In this document: in pieces, positions 8,880 through 21,649 of the stretch | Numbering within the stretch: the stretch's first letter is position 1 | Layout of the letters: each line of letters starts with the position of its first letter | Assembly: GCA_007922305.1 (NCBI GenBank) | Contig: ML677366.1 | Coordinates: 16,592,338-16,656,337, forward strand | Direction of reading: 5' to 3' | Length of the DNA: 64,000 nt | Source: Dermatemys mawii | Taxonomy: Eukaryota; Chordata; Testudines; Dermatemydidae | The notes under the pieces: generated by a model | What the model was told of the DNA's origin: nothing | Databases searched by the model: none | The model's input: the letters and a program-made list of their open reading frames with translations, nothing else | Program-made: the position numbers and the translations under genes

Positions 8880-11800
8880 TGGCAGTCGATGATGTACCCC
8901 GAGAGATAGAACATGAACAATTAGTAAAGAATTCTCTTGATGTAAAAGGGGAACTAAAATCCAGCTGGTTTTCACTTAGCTGTGCAGGCGCTACAGGGCT
9001 AACTGGGGTAAAAAAGCAGAAGAAACTTATTTTTGGCAATGTAGTAAACAAAGAGGACTCGGGATCATATACACACAAGGAATAGATCTGTTGAGTACAG
9101 AGGTGGCATTTTTACATTGTTGCTTTTTCAGAGTAAAACCACACGTTAAGATCAGATTTAATCCTTTGCAGTCAAGAATTTTTCCAATAAGTAATTATAA
9201 AGAACCATCATTACATCCCATACACCACATAAAAACCTTTTAAAATTACATGCTCTTTTCTTTCTATGACCTTATTGCTCCATTGCATATCCTGTAAGGT
9301 TCTTCATGTGAGCTTTCATTTGTTTATCTATTTGGAAATCACCAATATAAATTTAAATGAGAAAGAAATATGAGAAGAGGAAAACGCCAGTGTAACACCT
9401 GAGAAAACAATACAGGAACAGTTTATGCCTTCGTTATTAAAGTGGGGTTTTAACTGTGACTGTAAAATTAACATGGAAACGGTTCCAGATTTACTTTCTC
9501 AATAACTTCCTGATCAGATTTATTCACTTTAAACACTCCTCAAAGGTGATTCTTCTCATTGCAAACACTGAAAATTCTTCATGGGTTGTGAAATATCAAG
9601 CTGCTTTGTTCTGCCTCTCATCTCATCACCACAGAATGATTTTGCACTAAGAAATTAACTGGTAATTTAGTCGATGATGCATGAGGCAGATGTAAATCCA
9701 TTTTTCTCTGCCATTGTTTTATTGGCTTTGTGGTGCTAACAGCAGTAACAACTTGGTTTTAATCAGTAAAGTCAGCAGAAATGCCTGGAGGACAAACAGG
9801 GAGAATATCTATAGAGTAAGAGTTGCCATTTTTACAATCACTTTTCTGAGCATAACCACACTTCACATTACATTTGGAAAGATTTATTTTTGTGCATTCA
9901 GGCTGCCAGAAGAAAATGTTTTCAATTTTAACTAACAATGGCTTTGAGCTGTGAGGTTCCGACCCAGAGCTGAACTTTCCCAAAGTTTACAGGTATTTAG
10001 AATCTGTTCCAAGTCTAATATTAAACAATAAGATACAATTACTGCTGCCAGCTATTGCTTTCATTTGACCTTTCTTCTATACGTTTGTGAGTGAATTTAA
10101 TGCTCATAGAAGCATTAGAAGACCAACGGTCTGATCTGCATGGAATCAGGCACCCTCAACTTCCATTGACTTCCCAGCATCTCTCAGGAGTGTTCTGGAC
10201 TTAGCAGGATTGGGTCCTAATAGCAATGGTTGGAACCAGGCACAGTCAGAACTGTGTTGGCAGGCTCTGTGCAGTTTTCCCCATACAGATCTCCCAGTCC
10301 ATCACCTCAATTCCACTTGAAACTCCTGGCTATTTCAGATCAGAACTTCCCTTAAGTAGACACCGACAACCGTGATCAGTTATGTCCTATTTTACCATAG
10401 TTTTGAAATGGGCATGTATGGAACTAATTCCTGTTCACTCTGCTCACACACATAACCTCATGAGAACAACGGGACTAGTCACTGTAATAAGCCAAGCAGG
10501 AGTTTTCCAACAGGGAGTTAGCTGAGTCTACAAAATACTTTTTTGCCAACGTGATGTTTAAGCTCCACTTATAGACACCACTTGCATGTGATAAACTATC
10601 TTGTTACATGTTAACTTTCTGTCCCAGGGGGAAGAAAAACCTTCTTCTGCATCTCAGCTGGAAAATTTTGATAAAGTCTGGTTAATACTTAATCTGGTTG
10701 AAATCTGTTCAAATAACTTGATTAATCATTTCAGTTCTACTTACACAGCTGGCTGGCAGTCTCAAGAATCAAAGATTTTGTCAAGTATTGTGTCAACCAT
10801 GACACTGTAAAGGCTTCAACAAGGATTTAATGCAGCACTAAAGGAGAAACTTTGAAGTCTGGTTGAAGTAAATAAACCTTAAAAATACAACTAAAACTAT
10901 AATTAACCCCCTTTCCCTCAAGCCTACATGTACACCAATTGCACAAATTCACCTTTATCCAGCTGTATGTTTTGCCATTTCTTCCTTTACATTCATCCTG
11001 CTTTAAAAAGGGCGATCAGAACATTTTAATATTGACAATTATGACTAATGAACCTAACAGCTGTGTCAAGGCAGAGACAAACATTTTTTAGGAGATCATA
11101 TAAGGAGAACAAAGATATAAGGCTACCTGCAGTCCTTGGAATTGTTCACATATTGCTAAGGACCCACCTCTGTTAATCTCATGAGCAGGTGAAGCATCTA
11201 TGGATGTGACAAGAGCTAAGTCCTGAATACCCAAGATGAACTGGTTATGAATTTAAATATTTTAAAACACACACCTAGAGACCAGACTGTAGCTTTGAGC
11301 CAGTGCCCAACCTGGACACAGAGTGACGAGGGGCCAATATAGCTGAGTTCTGACTGTGCATCATCTTTCTAAAGGTACAGCCCTCTCCACCAGAGCCCTA
11401 CATTTTACTCACCCCAATTGGTGAGGCTGGTGGCACTAGGTGTTTACATAGCCCCTGTTACTGTAGTATGTGAACACGTAGCTGGATTAGACTGTCCCCA
11501 CTACATAGGCAAATGGGCTGGGCATAAATGGAGTCAATGTGAAGTCAAGGAGAATAAATGCATGATCTGATTCCCATTAAAACCAGTGGGAGTCTTTCAG
11601 TAGACTTTAGTGCGAACTAGACTGAGGGCTCCATGCCTTACTAAGCATTCCGTTTGCTACAGAGGGTTTGCAAGGTCTGGACCCTAAATTGCAATGTCAC
11701 TGAAATTGCTGGTAAAATAATTCAGAAATAAGTGACTGTTCGATAAACAAACACAACTGAAATAAGCTTAAAATGGACTGGCCCAAACAACTGTGACTGC

Positions 11801-13680
11801 TCTGATTAAAGTACAACCAACTAGCTGGTGACCTGACGTAACCTATTAAAACATTTCAGATTTCTTCTTATTATGAGTCATCCTTCACAACTCAGCCAGA
11901 GCAGAATCTACAGGAAAGACCTACTCATGTTTTTTCATTCCCACAGAGGGAAAAACCTTATATGAACTTGCTCATGGAATACTTATAGTAAAGAACAAAG
12001 AGCAGAAATGGCAGGCTCACTCTATGTGCTAGTTATGGTGATATACTACTTGGTTGGAATGCAGGACACATCAAAAGTGCCTACATACCGTAGGTTTCCT
12101 ATTTACCAGATTTCTCATATCTTGGCTTAGTCTAGAATGCCTCCGTTGCCATTACTAATTGGAGGGCAGAGCTAACCCTCAAAAGAGGCAGAGTCAGCTG
12201 GAAAAAAAGCCTTTGGCTATTAACTACTGAACCGTATTCACGTTAAAGAGAAGCAAATGCATTACTTCTGTAGGCTGATTTTTTCCTAAATATTTCCTGA
12301 AGTTTTTGTGTGATGCTTTAATCCAGGTCCCTGGCTAGCCCAATGTATCCACGGCCTTCAGAGGCATGGCTGCTGCCTCTGCTACAGATCAGCCTGCTCA
12401 GGAGAAAGGCTGGCCTGCTGAAGAGGGAGTTATGGAGCAGTGGAGTAGTAGGGAGAAAGTGTGTTTATACAAATGAATCCTCCACAATTTGCAACTGCTC
12501 CATCACTTCCTTTCAGACTCTTCACCAACAGTCAGGGCGGCACAGCCAACCAAAGTTACTTTTTCCTCCACCCCTCCCCACGGTCCCTGTGTACTACATA
12601 GGTCCACCAGTAATCTCTCTTCCCTACACATTTCTGCAGGAGTCTCCAGACTGCTGCTGATCTCTCTTTTCTTCAAAGGTCACAGCTTTCATGAGGACAC
12701 CTGGGAAGCCCCAGTGTTTGGTCCTAGATGATTACCATGACTGAGAATTTTGCAGTCTACTTACTTGAATAAAGAAGTGAGACTCGCTCTATATTATCAA
12801 TCGTGAAGCCACTTTTATTAAATGGATTACATATGGGCTGTGCTTACCGATGTACAGGGATCCTAGCATTTAGGATTCAGCCAATAATAAGGATATTTCT
12901 GATAACAGTTTAGCACTAAGTAACTGTCGGTTCACATAAGCTTTACTATAAGTCTCAAGCCTAATGTCTGTTCCCATTAAAATGTCTGATAGTGATATAG
13001 TGATGAGTGGTATTTTAGTACTAAACCAACTGATCTAGAATCTATGAAATCAAGAGAGTGAAATGAATTCCAAAGTCAAGAGCCATCCACCAAAAATCTC
13101 AGTCAACCCTTTCAGAATCATGGGTCTGTTCGCATGAGTAACCCTCCTGGATCTCAACTGACAAGACAGTATATTAGGGCACTCCCGAGACAGCTAAAAT
13201 CCATACTACATAGGGCACACCAGCATATGGATTTTACCTGGAAGTGGAAAAGGCATTATACTCCCTGTGGCTAACACTTCCAGCCAAGCAATTCTCCATG
13301 ATCAGGACCAGTTGTAGCTTCTGACTCCTGGATTTTAATTCTTTTTTTTTTTCCTGTATAACATTTCCTTCTTACCTTTTGAAACCTATGTACACTGGTC
13401 ATATCCTGAACTCTGCACATTTACACATTCCTTGCAAAATTCCCATTGAACTTGAATGTGTAAGGACCTTAAGATTTGTCCTTTTGTTTTTTGAACTCAT
13501 TCGGAAAGTATTTAACATCAATGTTATAATGTGCATTGTAATACATGACATCTTTTTAACATAACAATACAAAACATTAGTAAAAGTTGCACACCAACTC
13601 TAGCTAAGCAGATGTTCTCAAACACCATCACTAGTGCTTATTAACATAAAAGGAGCCTTACAATACATTGGCTGAATTCT
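8880..13680. other. Unique-looking intronic sequence, nothing recognised
   Basis: About 4.8 kb of AT-rich intron. I see no exon, no full repeat and no structured RNA. Short fragments with phrasing like TTCCATTGACTTC (10160) and CCATTAAAACCAGTGGGAGT (11573) are worn pieces of dispersed repeats too short to assign. The frame at 12343-12731 shows no family similarity. Confidence 0.5.
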
Positions 13681-13683
13681 GCA

Positions 13684-13790
13684 ATGTAAATCCAGAATAA
13701 CTTCGTGGACTAAAATGAAATCACTTGAATACAGTGTAAATCTAGATTTACACCACTGTACATGAGGTCAGAATCTGGCCCCCAAGCACA
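13684..13790. repeat. Dispersed repeat with TTTACACCA...GTGTAAAT motif
   Basis: Runs from GCTGAATTCTGCAATG to GAGGTCAGAATCTGGCCC with ACAGTGTAAATCTAGATTTACACCA in two halves (13731-13755) forming a short palindrome. Pieces of the same family recur across the window, for example near 28803-28898, 30529-30552 joined to 30847-30912, 37445-37556, 37930-37976, 57940-58005 and 63270-63342. It is an old, abundant amniote repeat type; I cannot give it a database name. Confidence 0.55.
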
Positions 13791-14336
13791 TATTCTCTTA
13801 TTTTGAGGCAACAGTATTCATAAGAGAGAATAAAAATGAAACAAAAAGTCCCAGGTTGTTTTACCTTTGCTCAACAGATTCAAGGATCAAGGTTAGAAGA
13901 ACTCTTGGAGGAGATAAGATGAATGCTGTCAGTTATTCTTAATAGAATTCCTGAGAGGCAATTAGTTTACAGAAAACTTCTGTTCTATGTAGATCAAATG
14001 TGTTAATTTCAGCACTTAATTTAACTTTCTTACATGTGTCTTGTAAGACAAATGATAAAGAATCTCAAATATTCATATTGTGTATTTTTGACCCAACTTA
14101 CATTAGCTTGGTCAGTTCTCTCTCTGGTCTATGTTGGTGCTGCTCTATCAAAAGAACAACAATTAAACCAGATGAATATCTGAGAATCAGCTTAGTATCT
14201 GGTCCAATGTCTTTTCCCTTTAACATACCATATATATTAAAATCATTCTTATATTAACATTCTGAAACTACTGTTTGGCAACATAAAAGACAATATAAGC
14301 AGAGTGATGCGTGAGCCAACTGAAGAATACGGGCCT

Positions 14337-14537
14337 AGATAAGGAGTTTTTCCCAATTAACTATTCCTGATTAACTGTGTGTAGAGACGCTCAGCATGGA
14401 TTGAACTAATTTGGAATAAGGCACTCTTATTCTGGAATAAGAGCATCCACACATGGAATTAATCAGGAATAGTTAATCCACTTTAAAATAATACGTACCT
14501 TATTCCAGATTAATTTTCATGTGTAGACAAGCCCTGA
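14337..14537. repeat. MITE with ATTAACTATTCCTGATTAA arms
   Basis: The sequence AATTAACTATTCCTGATTAA (14355-14374) recurs inverted as TTAATCAGGAATAGTTAAT (about 14459-14477). A second internal pair, GGAATAAGGCACTCTTATTC and its neighbour CTGGAATAAGAGCATCC, gives further pairing. The right end reads CATGTGTAGACAAGCCCTG, the end type of turtle GTGTAGACAAGCCC MITEs. No coding capacity. Confidence 0.65.
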
Positions 14538-15229
14538 TTTAATTTTCACTACTATTCACTTACTCCATTTTTAAAACATTATGTACAATTCAGAGACCCT
14601 TTTAGTTTTGCATAGATCTGTACGGCCAAATTCCGGCCTCACATCAACACATTAGGTCATCATTAACAATAAGTGATATGGCAAACAAGATGATGTGTCA
14701 GAAAAGGAGCTTTATTGAATGTCCCAAGAGAGAATAGTCAATGGGAGTCATGTGCATGAATATTAGGCAAGAATTTGGCCCTAAATGATTTAAGAAGCCT
14801 ATTTAACAGATATTTATTAATAAATTATGGACAGTCCAGTTGAATGTCTTTAGTAAATCAATGTGTACACATCATCTTCCATATGTAAAGCATTTTATGC
14901 ATTCTAACTAGTATACGTTTGTTTTTAAATATTCTGACTGATTCTGGGGTGCCCTACTCCAGTTTAACACCAGTGTCACTCCAATGAGATCAGCAATGTT
15001 ACACAAGCCCAAAGCTGGAGTCATGCAATGGTAAATCAGGATCCCTGCTTCTTCTACACTTTGGGGAACCTGAGAATGCACAATTTATTCCTTATACATT
15101 TCCTCTGTGTGGATTCAGGAACTTTCTCTTTATAGCATTGCAAGCTTGGAGCTAATAGAAATGAATCATTCCATTTTTGTCACGAAAAGTTAATTATGCA
15201 ATCCAAACTGACTTATTTTTTGTAACGTG

Positions 15230-15315
15230 GCAGCACTTAGGGCCCTAGTCATGGATCAATGGCCCATTATGTTAGGTGCTAACCAACATGCTTCATAAAG
15301 ACAGTCAAAGTTTAT
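15230..15315 (-). repeat. Fragment of a LINE/SINE 3' tail
   Basis: GGGCCCTAGTCATGGATCAATGGCCCATTATGTTAGGTGCT is, in this orientation, the reverse of the CAGCGCCTAGCACAATGGGG tail seen in better form at 42905-43155. Short and diverged. Related fragments are at 38068-38165 and 40068-40250. Confidence 0.5.
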
Positions 15316-15319
15316 TATT

Positions 15320-16500
15320 TAAAGGTAAGAACTATTTCACAAAGCGGGCTAGAAGGTTTCTAGAAAGCCAATTCCTTGTAAAGTTGTGCAGCAGAATAGT
15401 TCATAAAATAAAACGAACAACAGAACACTTAGCACCTCTGCAGCACTCTTTATCCATAGATCTCACAGACGATATTTATGAGTCTGTACACAGCATCACC
15501 AAACTGTTTCTATTGTAACTAGGTATTTGTGCTATAGCAAGGTGACTAGGCCTCTTTCATGCTAATGTACCCTCCAGGGGGAATATATACAAGCCAGAAA
15601 AAATCATCCATTCATAAATCTAAGTGAAAATCTGACAGGCACTTGTCGGATCATCTGCAGCCTCCTTTCCGCCACAAGCCTTTATTTGAGAGGCTATTCA
15701 AATGGAAACACCACCTTTGCCATATTCTTAAGCTCCACAGAAAGTCTGAGAAAGAAGATGGTTGTATCACTGCGGTTTCAAACTCTTAAGGGCTACACTG
15801 TGCTTTTAGCCTCAGCCTTGTCCGAGGGGGTGGTACATAAAATGACCTGGGGAAGCACAGTTCCCTCCCTGTTTCCCTCTTGGAATGGAGATGCTAATGT
15901 GCTGCTGAACTGTACCACAAATTATGACACCCCCTGCACTGACTCAGCTCAGGAATCTGGTAAAGTGAGGGGGTACAGCTATGGACCTCCCCCTTCCCAC
16001 GTTTCTGCTCCAGTGAGGGTTAAGCAGGCACACAGCACTGCTTACTCCTGTGCTCCAGGACCCAAGATCCAGGGAGCCCACACAACAGTGGTGGGAATTC
16101 TGACTCTCCCTTACTATATGTGGGCGTGTAGCCAAAGCCACAAGCTAGCCCTAAGGAATAACATTGATTTTTCTCTATATATAACAGCAAGGATGTTGAG
16201 CAGCAAATAGCATGCTCACAAAAAGCAGCGTTCAGATCAAATGTTGGATTTGTTTCAACATCTGCCCAACCTGGCAGTCCTTATACTGATCGGTACACTC
16301 CACTGAATATTAGCATTTTGAATTTAAAGCAAGAGAATCATGAAACCAAAGCTAGATGATACTTCTAGAGATCTGACCATCTTTTGGGCTGCCTTCTTAG
16401 GCAAGTTAACATTGTTGCATTTAAAGTAGAAACAAACATGCAACATTCAGATCTGGATCTGAATCTGAACAACCCAAAAGTTTGGGGTCTTAATTCAGGA
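15320..16500. other. Intronic sequence with a long chance-like frame
   Basis: Contains the longest open frame in the window, 15686-16210 on the plus strand (174 codons). The region 15830-16110 is more GC-rich than its surroundings, which lowers stop-codon density. The predicted product shows no domain, signal peptide or membrane segment that I recognise, no Kozak-type start and no splice context, so I do not call a gene. The GC-rich part may be an old repeat. Confidence 0.4.
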
Positions 16501-16525
16501 GATCCCACTGAGAAGTGTGTTTGTA

Positions 16526-16576
16526 TGTGTGTGTGTGTGTGTGTGTGTGTCACACACGTGTGCACACACACACACA
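16526..16576. repeat. (TG)n followed directly by (CA)n
   Basis: An unbroken TG tract (16526-16550) switches to CACACAC, then GTGTGC, then CACACACACACACA up to 16576. The alternating purine-pyrimidine run is Z-DNA-prone, and the TG block can pair with the CA block as a hairpin. The frames across it are repeat translations, not genes. Confidence 0.9.
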
Positions 16577-18945
16577 AGGGTGTGAACCTCATACATTCTG
16601 GAACCCTGAAATTCTTAGTACACACATATTACTGTGTGGTCAGGCCATGCCGAAAAGCATTTGGAGTTGTATCCTGCGCTAAAGAGAAAAACAGCAGCTC
16701 AATGACCTGGCTTGTATTTTAGAAGAAAATTTAAAACCCTATAATAATGGTTTTCTATACATAGGCTGCAGAAATAGCTGTCACTATCAATGCAAAAACA
16801 GCCTGAAGGACACTTTTAGCTCTGTGGAGTTCTGTAAAGTCAAGTACACTTCAGGGTATAACTTCTGAAGAAATATCTTTGAAAATTCTAGAAAGCTGTA
16901 ATGCCACCATGAACAAACGATGCACACTATATAGAAATGTAATTATTTAAATGAGAAGAGAGGACATTTATGGGAAGGAGTGCCAGCCCCTTATTTAGAT
17001 CACGTTGAAAGAATGCCAGCCAATAATGCACTAGATTAGTTCTATTTTTTAATTGTTCTCATCTACAAAGCATCTAGGCATCTTTGGTGGATAGGGGTTG
17101 CTTGAAAGAGCAAATCAGAGTTATTGAACTTTATCAGGAGGTCACCTTTTACGAGCTGCATACCAGTATGTGGCTGGGAAAATCTTACTAGCGCTCTGAG
17201 AACTCTATTCTCTTATTCTCCTGGAACTCAGAGACCTTCTCTGTTATTTTTTTCTTTGCATGCTAGACTAAGAGCTCTCCAGCTGTCTGTGTGTCACATA
17301 ATGCTTCAGAGGCAGCTGGATAACTGGTGTGTGGCTAGAAATTCCCAAAGGCATCTGAGGCCTACTTCCTTCTCTCTTTTTCCTCTTCATCTGACAAGGC
17401 TACAGATGCTTTAGGTGAAGACAGACATCACTGAGCTCTGGGAGCTAGCAAACCCCTTATATATGGCAGATGACATCACTAAACAGTTTCAAAATACTGT
17501 CCCTCTGTCTCCATCTGCTGGCAAGGAGGAACTATACCCAATTATCTGGCCAGGAATAGAAGACTGAAGAGAGATTAATATTTAGTTTTGGCTGGTGATC
17601 AACCAAGAAACCTTTAAATATAGTGTATTAAAGATGTTTGGGAACATGGCATTCTGAACAGTGGAGAATAAATTCAGTGATAGCTTTCTCAACTTTTGTC
17701 TAACTGAAACCGTACTTTTCATTCACCTTCCACTGCCTTAGGTGTATTAATTTTACAGGCAGATTGAGAACTGTCCTTTCCTTCTTCTTTTGCAGACTCT
17801 CGGTACAAATAGTACATTCTTTTGGCCCAGAGGAAAATTCTTGCTGATTGCATTTTAACAGTTGCACTGCACTCTGGGAAATTTAAATATGTCACAGTAG
17901 TTCTATTGTTTAATATTATTAAAACTGTTTATCCTCTTGTAATTCTGCAGATGCCTCAAGATCCTGGAGTACAACAAGCAGCTCTAATTTGTTTCATATC
18001 CACCTACTATGTATTTCTTCTTTCTACTGGGGACCACTTGCTAGCTCTATTTTGAGGGTAAACACAGAGATGCTAGGATAAAAAGGCCTCTGTAAGTATC
18101 CTGGTGAGTTTTAAGGTATTTATTTATTGATTTTATATGCCTTTCTATGGCATTCATTGTCACAGCACGTGTTCTTGAATGGGCTTCACTGACTACAAAG
18201 ACATTTTCAAGTCTATGAAGGAAATTTACAGTTATTTTTCTATGCCAGGTATACTTTTCATGCCTTAATCCATCAATAGTGCAATAATCACAAATGGACC
18301 AGGAAAAAGACAGACAGACAGATAGACATAGCTCCTATGCAGAAATAGCACATACTGGCCAAAGCTGACTGAGTCAGTCAAGCTCTTTTACTGTTGTTTT
18401 TTAGTTTATCCTAAATTAGGAAGCTTTTCTTATTTAAGGGACAAACTGATTCCCCAAGGTGCTGATTACCCACTGAAATAAATGGGTACTTGGCATATCT
18501 GAAAAGCAGGCAAACAGTACATTAAAATAAAAACCATAGGTGTGTCCTTATATATAGAAAAAACAGGTGCAACACAACCTGCCCCAGCTGTGGGACTATC
18601 AGGGTCAGAGCTCTTGTGGGCCTCTGAGCAGGTGGCATGGGTGGCAAGGGGATCTTTACACACCTGATAACTTCATGGGGAATCACCATGAGGAAATCTT
18701 TGAAAATTTCTTCATAAAAAGTCACCTCCTGAAACTTTGACTGTGGGAGGGCACAATCTGGGCCAATGTCTATACCTGACTGTTTTCTATATGATGGTAT
18801 ATGGCACCATAAGGCCACAGCTTTGGGAACAGAATTCATTTTCTGACCAATTGGAAAAGGCCTGCTGCAAACTGTAATCTGCTAATAGCCAGGCAGGTGG
18901 CTTGCTGAGATTGCTGGTCCTGACTGGCTGAGAACAGCACAAAAC
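16577..18945. other. Unique-looking intronic sequence
   Basis: About 2.4 kb with no exon or full repeat recognised. A short (GACA/GATA) microsatellite lies at 18308-18327. Open frames at 17124-17414 and 18522-18839 have no family similarity that I can see. Confidence 0.5.
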
Positions 18946-18950
18946 CCATG

Positions 18951-18993
18951 ATTATAGTGAACCTTCACCCTGTAAGTGAAGGTTCACTATAAT
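18951..18993. repeat. Perfect 18-bp inverted repeat with 7-nt loop
   Basis: Left arm 18951-18968 (ATTATAGTGAACCTTCAC) and right arm 18976-18993 are exact reverse complements, separated by CCTGTAA. The right-arm sequence with its flank is repeated, with one mismatch over 30 bp, at 19851-19880, where the left arm is absent. See findings. Confidence 0.9.
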
Positions 18994-19044
18994 TAGAATT
19001 AGACCTCCCACACTGGCCCACCTTTGTGTCTCATCCACTCGTCT

Positions 19045-19150
19045 TGACTTTTAAACTCTAAACTCCTTGGGTCAAGGATTGTCACTGTGCATGTACAGCG
19101 CCTAATGAAACAAAGCCCAAACCTCAATGGCCTCTAAGTATTATCACAAT
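19045..19150 (+). repeat. LINE/SINE 3' tail fragment
   Basis: TAAACTCCTTGGGTCAAGGATTG followed by TGTACAGCGCCTAATGAAAC and CTAAGTATTATCACAATACAA. It matches, in order, the TTGTAAACTCTTTAGGG ... GCACAATGGGGCTCTGATG ... tail of the copy at 42905-43155. Plus orientation. Confidence 0.6.
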
Positions 19151-19499
19151 ACAATTAAACCCTACCTTTCCTGTCCTAAACACAACATATTTGGAAAATA
19201 ACGGACATTTTAAAGAGTAGATTTATTATCCTCGAACTATGACTTTTTTAAAGACGCATATGATAAAAAGTTGAGAATTATGTGAGATTAGTACTGCAGT
19301 AGTCACATGTGTACTTCTAAGTTGTCTTTTCGTTCAAAAATAGGCAGATCTTTCCTGTTTGCAGCAGTGTTATTCTTTTTACCTCATCATCTACCACAAG
19401 TAAATTCAGATGGGGCACTGTTGTTAGAAAGAAGATAGGCAGGGATCTCTTCTCCCCTTTAATGGCTAGAAGCTCATTCTCTATCCAGGGGAAACAGGT

Positions 19500-19628
19500 A
19501 AGATTTTTAAAGGTGTCTAGGCACTGCCACATTCAGAACGGCAATACCTAACTGATGTAGCGGCCTACATCAGCTCAGCATTACAATGTTGAGCACAACA
19601 ATGCCTAAATACCTTTAAAAATCTGGGT
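19500..19628. repeat. Palindromic MITE, AGATTTTTAAAGG family
   Basis: Left end AAGATTTTTAAAGGTGTCTA and right end TAAATACCTTTAAAAATCTG are inverted copies, with a central palindromic pair GATGTAGCGGCCTACATC (19553-19570). Same family as 8446-8568. Confidence 0.7.
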
Positions 19629-19892
19629 CTGCGTTACTAGCTTTACCTTATGCAGATTCTTATTCATTTTTTGTGACCTACAGGGGAGTTTGAAACAGGA
19701 CACTGGTCTTGTACTCAAGTCTGATACAGTAGCACACAATGCCTCTGCCAGTCCACAGGGCTAGTTAAATATTACACTCTTAATAAATGAGATCAAATCT
19801 TCAGTAAAGCATAATGATACCCTTTGTCAGTTATGTCAATCCTCTTACACTGTAAGTGAAGATTCACTATAATTAGAATTGCAATCAGCATA

Positions 19893-20233
19893 CAGTAGAC
19901 TCTCGATTATCCAGGATTGGGTTAACCAGGATGTGGATTAACCAGGATGTCAAAAAAAAAAATACGCGTAATTCGCAGGGTCGGCTCTGGCTTTGTTGCC
20001 GCCCTAAGCACAAAACAAAAAAAAACCAAAAACCAAAAAACAAAAACCCCACACCCCACCAAGCTGCAGGGTAGCCAGTGAATCAACACCCCCTCCCCCT
20101 GGCGCAGGGTGGCTGGTGAACCAACCCTCTTCCCCACCCCCAACCCCTATTTCCTATGGATGGTGATTATCCGGGATTTTATTAACCAGGATTATTTTTT
20201 TCCCCATCATCCTGGATAATCGAGAGTCTACTG
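19893..20233. mobile_element. TcMar (Tigger-like) non-autonomous element with TA TSD
   Basis: The ends are a perfect 25-bp terminal inverted repeat beginning CAGTAGACTCTCGATTATCC (left 19893-19917, right 20209-20233). The element is flanked on both sides by TA (19891-19892 and 20234-20235), as required for Tc1/mariner insertion. The TIR sequence, with its CTCGATTATCC core, is of the Tigger/pogo type. The 341-bp interior has no transposase frame. Its middle (about 19978-20140, GGGTCGGCTCTGGCTTTGTTG and C/A-rich stretches) is unlike the ends and may be captured or nested foreign sequence. Confidence 0.92.
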
Positions 20234-20239
20234 TAGTTC

Positions 20240-21640
20240 AATACATTAAAGCAAGTTGGGATTTTTCATCTAGTGCTCTTATAAACAGAATTTTACTCTA
20301 CCTGAGTTTGTCGTAGGCACAGTCCACTTTTAAACTAAAAAACCCTTTGTTGAAGAAATGCTTTAGCTATGTAGCTTTTGACAAGTATACAGAATATACA
20401 TAAAATAGTTACAAGAGATGCTTCTGGTACAAAAATATTGCTGGCTCTGCAGAAGAAGTGGCTATTCATGTAAGCTGATGCACTATGCAGCATGTTTCTT
20501 TCTAATAAACAGAAATGCCTACCTGTCCAATATGTTACTATTCTCTTGGTGAAGCCTCACAGAAGGACTTGTATCTATAGCAACTCTGCTCTCAGCAGAC
20601 TTAGTTTCCCTCTAGACCTTTCCTTCTACTAAACAAGCCATCAGCAACTTAAAACACTGCATATTGGTACTCCAAGAAACCAGTTCAACTAATAAGATTG
20701 AATTGTATTGAATAAACATCAATAAAGATTATGAGTGAAAGAAATCCTGGCACCACTGATTACTAGCAAAACTTCCATTGACTGCAATAGGACCAGAATT
20801 TCCCCTGTTGGTGTTACTGTGGTGTTTTCCATGGTAAATACAGTACATGCAATAAGTGTATAATATAGATATACTGAATGCCACTGACATAATTTATCAG
20901 CTACACCATTATATAACATTACATTGAGGCCTGAAGGAAAAAGAGAGGAGTAAATTTTCCAGCCTGAATAATCTGGAGGTATCGCTACGAGACGCTTGTA
21001 TAACCACTCATTATATCTTTAGGATTGTCCCAAGTGTGGGACCAGAACCTTCACAAAGACTCTTGGTGTAGGTGGGAAGACCCCATTCAGAAATGTTAAA
21101 GGAAATAAAATAAAACAAGAGAGTGCAGAAACCTGCCACAGGTCCTGCACATGAAGAAGTGTAGAGCATTTCACTGGGATGAACAGATTGTATGGTTACT
21201 GAATTTAGAGATTTTCGTTGCATACAAGTAAAATGCATAGGCACACAGGTGTGCAAAATATCTAGCATGTGTTTGTGTGCAGGGTTAACATTGGTTAATA
21301 TGTGCAATGGATAGTCAGGTAAATGCAAGATCTGTTTGTGTAATTTACACAGCTACTTTTGATATGGTGCCTTCAGGCACTTTATCAGCTCTTCCAAGCT
21401 GTGAGTCCACCTGAACCATCCAGAGGTTCTTTTCAAAACAAACTGGCTAGGTTAAATCCTACACACTGTTCATTTTTATAAAATAGGCTTTTTCTTTTAT
21501 GTCCCTGTGCGAGGGCCATAATATTTGTTCTTGTCATTGCCTAGACTAAACTGTGCAGCAAGGCAGCTTTTTAAAGTTATTACTACCTACTGCCTTCAGC
21601 ACAATTTTGTCAACATCTTGTCCATAAAATCATTTGCCTG
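20240..21640. other. Unique-looking intronic sequence
   Basis: AT-rich intron of about 1.4 kb. No exon, repeat or structured element recognised. Confidence 0.5.
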
Positions 21641-21649
21641 AAAATGACT

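Noticed and set aside
15686..16210. Longest open frame in the window (174 codons, plus strand)
   Set aside because: No recognisable domain, no splice signals, and it lies across a GC-richer patch where stops are rarer. A frame of this length is not surprising once in 128 kb of both strands.
16365..16722. Frames on both strands across the TG/CA microsatellite (His/Thr or Val/Cys repeats)
   Set aside because: They are translations of simple sequence.
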